Source of the DNA: Acidobacteriota bacterium | GTDB taxonomy: Bacteria > Acidobacteriota > Holophagae > Acanthopleuribacterales > Acanthopleuribacteraceae | Assembly: GCA_030066195.1 (NCBI GenBank) | Contig: JASJCB010000082.1 | Location: 1-53,233 of the forward strand | DNA: 53,233 bases | Reading direction: 5' to 3' | Part shown: positions 17,085-25,200 of the stretch, in pieces | How the letters are laid out: every line of letters starts with the position of its first letter | How positions within the stretch are numbered: the stretch's first letter is position 1 | Translations under genes and position numbers: made by a program | Notes under the pieces: generated by a model | What the model was told of the DNA's origin: nothing | Database searches by the model: none | The model's input: the letters and a program-made list of their open reading frames with translations, nothing else

Positions 17085-19451
17085 CTATTTCAGGTTTTCC
17101 GTAAACAACTCATGGATGCGGCGGTATTCATCGTACCAACCCGAGGGTGTCCGGAAACCATGGGGCTCTACCGGGTAGCTTGCCAACTCCCAGTCCTTTT
17201 TGCCCAGTTCGATCAGTTTCTGGCTCAAACGCACCACGTCCTGGTATTGGACGTTGCTGTCCACCATGCCGTGACACATCAACAGCTTACCCTTCAAGCC
17301 CTCCGCGAAGTAGATGGGAGAGCTGCGGCGGTAGGCGATCGGGTCCACCGTCGGCGTGTTGAGGATGCGCGCCGTGTACCAGTGATTGTAATGGGCCCAA
17401 TCCGAAACCGGTCGCAGGGCCGCGCCGCATGCGAAGACATCCGGCGTGGTGAACATGGCCATAAAGGTGATGAAACCGCCGTAGGAACCACCGTACACGC
17501 CGAGACGCTTGCTGTCTACCCCGTGCTGCTCGGTAAGCCATTTACCGCCGTCCACGACATCCGTCAGGTCCTTGCCGCCCATGTGTCGGTAGATGGCGGT
17601 GCGCCAGTTTCGGCCGTAACCCGCCGACGCCTGGAAGTCGGGGTCGAGCACCGTATAGCCCTCGCGCATCAGCAGGTTGTGGAACATGTACTCACGGAAG
17701 TAACCGCTCCAACCCTTGTGTGCATTTTGCAGGTAACCCGCGCCGTGTACGAAAACCACACCCGCGCCGTTGGCCTTTTTGGGTTTGTAGAGGCGGGCAT
17801 GTACCTGTAAGCCGTCGCGGTTGGCATAGGTCACGAATTCCGGCTTCGCCCACTTGATCGCCCTGAATGCATCGGAACGACCGTCGTAGATGGTGCGCCA
17901 CTTCTTTTTACCCTTCTTGATGCGAATGTAAGGCGGGCGCACGGCCGTGGAGAAAGTGTCCAGCATGACCGTCCCGTCCTCGCTCAACTCTACCAAATGG
18001 AAACCCGGCTCTTTGGTGTGTTGCGTCCATTCGCCGCCGGTGACGGGCATACTGTAGAAATGACGCTCGCCGGGGTGGGTTTTGTTGGCGTGGAAATACA
18101 GCCGATCTCCGTTTTGGAAAGGCGCGTAGATTTCGAAGTTGCCGGTAGTCACCTGCACGGTTTCTTCCCGCTGCAACGGGTAGCGGTAGAGATGCTGGTA
18201 GTTGGTTTTGTCCGACATGAAATAGACCGTATCGCGATCCTCGTTCCACCAGGCGGAACCCATACGATCGGAGGAGTGATCGATCCCGCGCATGACGTAC
18301 TGCACCCAGGCTTCGTCATAGTGATGATCTACCAGTTTCCATTTCCGGGTTTCGGTGTCTACCAACAAGATCCAACGATCCTTGTAGTCATGCGAAAAAA
18401 CAGTGACCAGAAGGTGTTTGCCGTCGGCGCTGAAGCCGTCATGCAGATACCACACGTTGCGCGGCTTGGGTTCTTTGGGCGCCTTGGGCGCGAACTTCTT
18501 GTCTTCCTCGCTCTGCTCTTCTTTGACCGCGGCCAGGCGATCCGTTTTGATCTCCGGCAGGTCGCTGACGTCCAGCCAATGCAGTTCGTCGCTATCGCGG
18601 TCCAGGATGCCCAGCTTCCATATGGTGTCGGCGCGGCCTACCTTGGGACGGGCGTTGCGAGCCTGGACCTCGGCTTTTTTGTTGATGAATTGTGCGTAAC
18701 TGGTTCCCTTGCTCTTGTCCTCGGACTGAATGGTCAAAGCCACAAAGCGCAGGTCGTCCGTAACGGCAAGACCTGAGCCGCTGCCGAAGAATCCGCCGTA
18801 GGACATACCTTTACCCAGCCAGGTGGGTGTGGGTTTCTTCAGCGAGCCGATAACGCGATTGGTCTCGCGCGCCTTCTTGTTGTAGTCGTCGCGAATGTAG
18901 AGGTTTTCGACCTCGCCCAGCAACTTGCGCTCCTCGGAAGCCAGGAATGTTTCCTTGGGCTCGGGGCGCTCGTTTTGGAAACGCATGTCGGTGATTTGAA
19001 CGGAGGAACCCTCGGACAGGTCGAACAGGTGCAGGTTCTGTCCGTCGCTGTAAAGGAAACGGTTGTCGTCGATAAACCGTTTGAACGCCAGACTGTCGGC
19101 ACTGGAAATCAACGGCTGCCGCGCGGCGCCCTCGCGCGAGATCCACAGGTCGTTGCGAACTCCGATCAGGGCGACACTGCCGCGTCGATGGATTTTTCCA
19201 CCGAAAACATAGGGCCGGTCTGCCTCGTCGATAGGTTGAGGCGCGCCGCCGTCCGGGCTCATTTTCATCCATTCGGCGGGAAGGGGTCGTTCGCGGAGCA
19301 CTTGAAAATAGATGGTGTTGTTTTCCTCGGATAGACGGACATTGCGGGGGATTTTGCCCATCCAAACCGGATCGGCCATGATTTTTTCCAGGGTAAGTTC
19401 TTGGGCGGCGGCCGAAAGCGGCAGCAGCAATAGCAGGCATAGCGACTTCAA
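17085..19451 (-). CDS. S9 family serine peptidase (DPP IV-like)
   Basis: 788 residues. A cleavable signal peptide (MKSLCLLLLLPLSAAA) sends it to the periplasm. Residues of about 40-530 form the beta-propeller typical of dipeptidyl-peptidase IV/prolyl oligopeptidases. The C-terminal alpha/beta hydrolase has the nucleophile in GGSYGG (Ser at about 653), the acid in MVDSNV (about 729) and the base in EPHGF (about 763). It trims peptides after proline or alanine in related enzymes. Exact specificity is not visible. It is downstream of glnS on the same strand, separated by 161 bp with GC-rich inverted repeats. The start is placed at the ATG that opens the signal peptide. Confidence 0.92.
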   Translation of the reverse strand: MKSLCLLLLLPLSAAAQELTLEKIMADPVWMGKIPRNVRLSEENNTIYFQVLRERPLPAEWMKMSPDGGAPQPIDEADRPYVFGGKIHRRGSVALIGVRNDLWISREGAARQPLISSADSLAFKRFIDDNRFLYSDGQNLHLFDLSEGSSVQITDMRFQNERPEPKETFLASEERKLLGEVENLYIRDDYNKKARETNRVIGSLKKPTPTWLGKGMSYGGFFGSGSGLAVTDDLRFVALTIQSEDKSKGTSYAQFINKKAEVQARNARPKVGRADTIWKLGILDRDSDELHWLDVSDLPEIKTDRLAAVKEEQSEEDKKFAPKAPKEPKPRNVWYLHDGFSADGKHLLVTVFSHDYKDRWILLVDTETRKWKLVDHHYDEAWVQYVMRGIDHSSDRMGSAWWNEDRDTVYFMSDKTNYQHLYRYPLQREETVQVTTGNFEIYAPFQNGDRLYFHANKTHPGERHFYSMPVTGGEWTQHTKEPGFHLVELSEDGTVMLDTFSTAVRPPYIRIKKGKKKWRTIYDGRSDAFRAIKWAKPEFVTYANRDGLQVHARLYKPKKANGAGVVFVHGAGYLQNAHKGWSGYFREYMFHNLLMREGYTVLDPDFQASAGYGRNWRTAIYRHMGGKDLTDVVDGGKWLTEQHGVDSKRLGVYGGSYGGFITFMAMFTTPDVFACGAALRPVSDWAHYNHWYTARILNTPTVDPIAYRRSSPIYFAEGLKGKLLMCHGMVDSNVQYQDVVRLSQKLIELGKKDWELASYPVEPHGFRTPSGWYDEYRRIHELFTENLK

Positions 19452-19493
19452 TATACTTCTCCAGATACTTCAGATAAAAAGCGGGCGGCCGCA

Positions 19494-19598
19494 CCGGGCG
19501 GAAAAGAACCGCCCGGCGAAGGCTGATGAGGGTACCCTTGCATAAAGGGTCGCGCGGCCGGGAGTGCCGGGGTGCAATCATTCCCGAATGCTCCCGGC
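19494..19598. other. Two GC-rich inverted repeats between glnS and the peptidase gene
   Basis: Stem 1 is CCGGGCGG (19494-19501) with its complement at 19509-19516 and loop AAAAGAA. Stem 2 is GCCGGGAG (19557-19564) with its complement at 19591-19598. Neither is followed by a T tract in either direction, so termination or attenuation between glnS and the S9 gene is only possible, not shown. Confidence 0.4.
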
Positions 19599-19612
19599 AT
19601 ATATGACGGTGT

Positions 19613-21919
19613 TCAGTCCAGTTTCGACCGGATCAGTTGGTTGACCAGTTGCGGATTGGCCTTGCCGCCGGTTTGTTTCATCACCTGCCCGACGAAGAAA
19701 CCCATCATGCTTTTCTTGCCTTCCCGGTAGCGTGCGGCCTTGTCGGGGTTGGCGGCGATCAGTTGGTCGATAATGGGTTCCAAAGCGCCCGCATCGCTCA
19801 CCTGACGGAGACCCTTGCGCTCGACAACGGCCGCCGGGCCCTCGCCGCTAGAAAGCATCTCTTCAAAAACATCCTTGCCGATCTTGCCGGAAATGGTGCC
19901 CTCGTCGATCAGTTTTACCAACTCGCCCAGGGCCGCGCCGTCAAACGGCAACCCGTCTCGGTCCTTCAACGCGCGCAAGACCTCGTTGACCACCCAATTG
20001 GCGATGCCCTTGGGGTTGTCGTGCGCGGCCGCGGCGTCCTCGAACAGGCCGGCCACGGTGTCCTCGGCTGAAATAAGATCCGCGTCTTCATCGGACAAAC
20101 CCAGATCGCGATACTTGTCGTACAGCACCTGCTGTTGCGGCGTCCGCTCCCGCGTTGCTTTGGGCGCCGCCGGTTTGGCAGTGGCCTTGGGTTTGGGTTT
20201 CGGAGCGGTCTTGGGCTGTTCTGCGGCCGGCTCGGCAATCTTGGACCAGCTGTCACGCAAGGAAACCGTCCGGTTGAACACCAGTTCGTCCGGGTCCGAA
20301 TCGACGGGATCGCTGATGAAATAGCCCTGGCGTTCGAACTGATAGCGCGAACCCGGCTCGTCATCGGCAACGCAGGGCTCCACATAGCCGGTGACCACTT
20401 TCAGCGAATCGGGGTTGAGATGGTCTTTGAAGTCCACATCCTTGTCGCCGTCGGGTCGCTCGTCCTTGAACAGGCGGTCATACAACCGCACCTCCGCGGA
20501 CAGGGCGCGGTTCACCGAAACCCAGTGGATGGTGCCCTTGATCTTGCGATCCGGGGGATTTTTGCCCAGCGTGTCCGGGTCATAGCTGCAACGTAGTTCT
20601 ACCACGGCGCCGCTTCCGTTTTTGATCACTTCATCGCACCGGACAACGTAACCGTGGCGCAGCCGAACCTCGCGACCCGGAGCCAGACGATGGAATTTCT
20701 TGGGCGGATCTTCCATGAAATCGGAACGCTCGATGTAGATCTCGCGGCTGAAGGGAATCTCGCGTTCACCCTCCAAGGGGATATCGTGCGGGTAGAGTGA
20801 ACCGGTCAGCATTTCCTCTTTCTTGCCGGCGGGGAAGTTGGTCAGGGTAACCTTGAGTGGATCCAGCACACACATGACACGCGGCGCAAAGGCGTTCAAA
20901 TCGTTGCGCACGCTGAATTCCAACTGGCCGATATCCACGGTGCTGTTGGCCTTGGCCACGCCGATGCGTTCGCAGAAATCGCGAATGGCGGAGGGCGTAT
21001 AACCCCGGCGCCGCATACCGGCGATGGTGGGCATGCGCGGGTCGTCCCAACCTGAGACGAAGTTCTCCTCTACCAATTGCTTCAACTTGCGCTTGCTCAT
21101 GACCGTATAGTTCAGGCCCAGACGCGCGAATTCATACTGTCGCGGCACACAGGGAACACCGGTTTCGCGAATCACCCAGTCGTACAATTCGCGGTTGTTC
21201 TCGAATTCCAGGGTGCACACTGAGTGAGTCACGCCCTCGAAGGAATCGGAGAGGCAGTGGGCGTAATCATACATGGGGTAGATATGCCACTTGTCGCCGG
21301 TACGGTAGTGATGGGCGTGGCGGATGCGGTACAACAGCGGATCGCGCATCTTCATATTGGGCGAGGCCATGTCGATCTTGGCGCGCAACACATGGGCGCC
21401 CTCGGGAAATTCGCCGCGGGCCATGCGCTCAAACAAGTCCAGATTCTCTGCAACGGACCGCTCGCGATAGGGGCTGTGTTTGCCGGGTTGGGTCACGGTG
21501 CCGCGATTGGCCCGCATTTCTTCCAGGCTCTGACTGTCCACATAAGCCTTGCCGTCCTCGATCAACTTGATCGCCAGTTCGTAGAATCGGTCGAAATAGC
21601 CGGAAGCAAAATAAAGATGCTCGTTCCACTCAAAACCCAACCACCGGATGTCACGCTGGATGGACTCGACGAACTCCATATCCTCGGTCTCGGGATTGGT
21701 GTCGTCGAAGCGTAAATGACAACGCCCGTTCTCCCCCGTTGTGGACAGGCCGAAGTTCAGGCAGATCGACTTGGCGTGACCGATATGCAGGTAACCGTTG
21801 GGTTCCGGCGGAAAACGGGTCACCACGCGGTCGTGTTTCCCGGAACGGAGGTCCTCTTCGATGATATTGCGGATAAAGTTGGAAGGGGCGGCGGCGCCTT
21901 CATTGCGATTATTACTCAC
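19613..21919 (-). CDS. glnS: Glutaminyl-tRNA synthetase with C-terminal YqeY domain
   Basis: 768 residues, about 210 longer than the E. coli enzyme. The class I catalytic domain has FPPEPNGYLHIGHAKS (HIGH at 45-48) and the KMSKS counterpart V-M-S-K-R at 273-277. The beta-barrel anticodon-binding domain follows to about 575. Then come an Ala/Pro/Lys linker (about 575-612) and a GatB/YqeY-type helical domain (about 612-768, with GIANWVVNEV and KSMMGFFVGQVMK). A YqeY tail on GlnRS is known from Deinococcus, where it helps tRNA-Gln binding. Presence of GlnRS implies direct glutaminylation rather than only the GatCAB route. A promoter candidate lies 55 bp upstream. Confidence 0.95.
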   Translation of the reverse strand: MSNNRNEGAAAPSNFIRNIIEEDLRSGKHDRVVTRFPPEPNGYLHIGHAKSICLNFGLSTTGENGRCHLRFDDTNPETEDMEFVESIQRDIRWLGFEWNEHLYFASGYFDRFYELAIKLIEDGKAYVDSQSLEEMRANRGTVTQPGKHSPYRERSVAENLDLFERMARGEFPEGAHVLRAKIDMASPNMKMRDPLLYRIRHAHHYRTGDKWHIYPMYDYAHCLSDSFEGVTHSVCTLEFENNRELYDWVIRETGVPCVPRQYEFARLGLNYTVMSKRKLKQLVEENFVSGWDDPRMPTIAGMRRRGYTPSAIRDFCERIGVAKANSTVDIGQLEFSVRNDLNAFAPRVMCVLDPLKVTLTNFPAGKKEEMLTGSLYPHDIPLEGEREIPFSREIYIERSDFMEDPPKKFHRLAPGREVRLRHGYVVRCDEVIKNGSGAVVELRCSYDPDTLGKNPPDRKIKGTIHWVSVNRALSAEVRLYDRLFKDERPDGDKDVDFKDHLNPDSLKVVTGYVEPCVADDEPGSRYQFERQGYFISDPVDSDPDELVFNRTVSLRDSWSKIAEPAAEQPKTAPKPKPKATAKPAAPKATRERTPQQQVLYDKYRDLGLSDEDADLISAEDTVAGLFEDAAAAHDNPKGIANWVVNEVLRALKDRDGLPFDGAALGELVKLIDEGTISGKIGKDVFEEMLSSGEGPAAVVERKGLRQVSDAGALEPIIDQLIAANPDKAARYREGKKSMMGFFVGQVMKQTGGKANPQLVNQLIRSKLD

Positions 21920-21973
21920 GGCATTCTCCTCAGCCCGATCGGGATAGCCGGGGCCGATCCAATGTGATCGCTT

Positions 21974-22002
21974 ATGATAGCAATGCCGACGGACCGGATC
22001 AA
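21974..22002 (-). promoter_or_regulatory. Sigma-70-type promoter candidate for glnS
   Basis: On the minus strand TTGATC (22002-21997) and TATCAT (21979-21974) are separated by 17 bp; these match the -35 and -10 consensus at 4/6 and 5/6 positions. The glnS start codon is 55 bp further on. Position and spacing are good; there is no experimental support. Confidence 0.45.
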
Positions 22003-22144
22003 TCTCATTGCGCCTGATGGGGGCGATTCAAAGTGGGAGGCCGCGTAGCCTCGATTCGGCAGGGTAGACCTGGATATTCTCAGAAATATGCAGATGGGTA
22101 CGGTTCACGGATCTCTCATCTCCAATCGCCCCTGCGAATAGGCG

Positions 22145-22173
22145 TTGCATTCACCGGGAGACCTGCGTATGGT
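22145..22173 (+). promoter_or_regulatory. Weak promoter candidate for the alpha-2-macroglobulin gene
   Basis: TTGCAT and TATGGT with a 17-bp spacer lie about 70 bp before the start codon in the divergent glnS/macroglobulin intergenic region. The match is partial (3/6 and 4/6). Confidence 0.25.
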
Positions 22174-22243
22174 TAAGCTGACCATTTTAATTTGAAACTT
22201 CTGCCCGACTCGCGCGTCTGCCGGGGTGCGAAGGAGGCTGACC

Positions 22244-25200
22244 ATGAATGCCAAAAAAATATTGATCCCCATTACCGTTCTGTTACTTCTGCCGCTTCTT
22301 TGGGCGCTGAGCCCCGCTTCGTCCCCTTCACAGCGGAGCCGCCAACCGGTTCGCATTGCCGCGCCCGGTCAATTGCAAGGAGAAAAAACCGTGACGCTTA
22401 CCCTAAGTGAGGGCAGCGGCGCCGCACGTTCGCAAGCCGCCGCGCCGGTGACCGTCGGTTCGCCTCTTTCCGTCGAACAAGCCCGCGAATTACTACAGCG
22501 CCTGCCCGCCGACGAACAACGCCCGGAGGTCGAGGGTTTCGCTTTTCGGGATCGCTCCCTGCCCGCGCCCCGCCCGGGCGAAACGATTGCCACGCCCTTT
22601 CCGCCCGACACAAGCCGGCGCGCCCCCGAGACCGATGTGGAAGGCCCCCTGGAAGTACTGCGCTTCGCCCCCGAGGGTCAGGTGGATCTGGCCGGACGGG
22701 TCAGCATTACCTTCTCTCAGCCCATGGTGCCCCTGGCCGCTCATGACGAACTCGCCGCCGAAGACCTGCCTGTCACCATGACGCCGCAACCGGAGGGTAA
22801 CTGGCGCTGGCTGGGCACCCGCACCCTGGTGTTCGAGAGCGGCGTACGGCTGCCCGGCGCGACCGCGTTCAAGGTCAGCGTGCCCGCCGATACCGCGAGT
22901 TATGCAGGAACACCGATCGAGGCCCCCGCCGATTGGTCTTTCACCACCCCGCCGCCGCGCCTGGTCAACAGTTCGCCCGGCCGCACCGGCACTTATGGTC
23001 AGCAAGCCGTCATCTACCTGGAATTCGACCAGCGCATCGAGCCCGATCGGGTGCTCCCTTATATAGAAGCGGCCGCCGGCCGCGTTCGTACGGGTCTCCG
23101 TCTCGCCTCCGCCGATGAAATCGAGGCCGACGAACGCACCAAACGCCTGAAACAGAACGCCCCCGAGGGTCGCCATCTCTTCGCCGTTCCCCAAAGCCGT
23201 CTGGCAGGCGGCGCCAATGTTACCGTCACCCTCAAGCCGGGCCTGCCTTCCGCCGAGGGCCCGCTGACCACGACCGAAGCGCAAGACTTCAGCTTCAGCG
23301 TGTACGGCGAATTCAAGGTCACCGGTTCCCGTTGCGGCTGGGATCGCAACTGCCGTCCCGGTCATCCCCTGCGCATCATGTTCAGCAATGCCGTGGACAC
23401 CGGATCCTTCAAGCCGTCCATGGTCACCATCGAACCCGCCGTACCCGGAATCGCGATCTCTCCCGGCGGCAACAGTATTTCCCTGCAAGGACTCACCAAA
23501 GCGCGCACCAATTACACGGTCACCGTCAGCGCCGACCTGAAGGATGTCTTCGGCCAGACCCTGGGCAACCCCGCCACGCTGAACTTCGACGTGGGCGCCG
23601 ATCAGGAGCGATTGTTCACCACCGGCGGCAATATGGTGGTTCTGGACCCGGCCGCCGCGCCGCAATACAGCGTCTTCTCGGTCAATCACCAGAACTTCGA
23701 CCTGCAAATCTACAAGGTGGGCCCCGAGCATTGGGACGACTGGCTGGAGATCAACGGTCGCCCCCGCAATCGCGGCGGCAATACCGACTACCCCGGTGAG
23801 AAACTGTTCGACGATCGGATCACTATCGACGACCAACCCGACCAGATGGTAGAGACCGTCATCGACCTGGCCAAATACCTGGACGGCGGTTTCGGTCACC
23901 TGATCGTGGCGGTTCGCCCCACCAAAACCCCGCCCAATCAACGCTACCGTCAGCAATCTGCAGCCTGGGTCCAGGCCACTCACCTTGGCATCGCGGCTCT
24001 GGCCGATGCGGAGAACCTGATTGTTTGGGCCGACAACTTGGCCGACGGCAAGGCGCTGGACAATATCACCTTCGAATTGACCACCATCGGCGGTAAGACC
24101 ATCAGCTCCAAGAAGGCGGACGCTGACGGCATCGTACGTTTGCCGCTGGCCGATGACAACCGCACCAAACTCCTGCTGGCCCGACGCGGCAACGACCTGG
24201 CCATGCTGCCTGAACGCATCTGGTATTCTCGCGGCGGCAGTTCCTGGACCCAACAAATGCAGGGCGACCAGGGCCTCTGGTACACCTTCGACGATCGCGG
24301 CATGTACCGTCCGGGCGAAACCGCCCACGTGAAGGGTTGGCTGCGGGTGCTCCAACCCGACGACAAACTGGTGACGCCGACCTTGGAACAGGTCAACTAT
24401 TCCGTCAACGACGCTCGCGGCAATCGCATTGTCGAGGGAACCGCGCCCATGACCGCCGCCGGCGGCTTCCACTTCACCGTGGATTTACCGGACGAAATGA
24501 ACCTGGGCCGCGCCATGGTCACCATCACGGGCGGCCGCGCGGGACGAACCCGCCACATGCTCAACGTTCAGGAGTTCCGCCGTCCCAAGTTCGAGGTATC
24601 GGTGCAAACCGAAGCGGGCCCCCATCTCCTGGGAAAAAGCACGCAAGCCGAGGTCCATGCAACCTACTACGCGGGCGGCAACCTCAACGGCGCGCAAGCC
24701 GATTGGACCGTACGCGTCACCGACACCCAGTTCACCCCGCCTAATCGCGGCGAGTTCCAGTTCGGCACGCCCACTTTCTCCTTCTTCCACCACATCCCGC
24801 CCAATCGCCCCGCCGAGACCTTCAACTACCGTGGCGTCACCGGCAGCGACGGCAAGCACAAGCTGCGCCTGGGTTTCGATGACATGAAGGAACCCAAAGC
24901 CCGGAACCTGGCCATAAGCGTGGGCGTCAGCGATATCGACAATCAACGCATCAGCGGCAGCGCCAACATGATCCTGCACCCCGCCGAACACTACGTGGGC
25001 GTGCGCTCCCAACGCTACTTCGTGGAAAAGGGTAAACCGCTGGACCTGCAATTCATCGTCTGCGACATAAACGGCAAGGCTGTCACCGGCAGCGATATCC
25101 AAGTCACGGTAGCGCGCAAAACCTGGCATTGGAAGGACGGCGCCCAAGAAAAAACCCTGTCGCAACAGAGCTTGAAGAGCGCGGCCGATCCCCTGGATTT

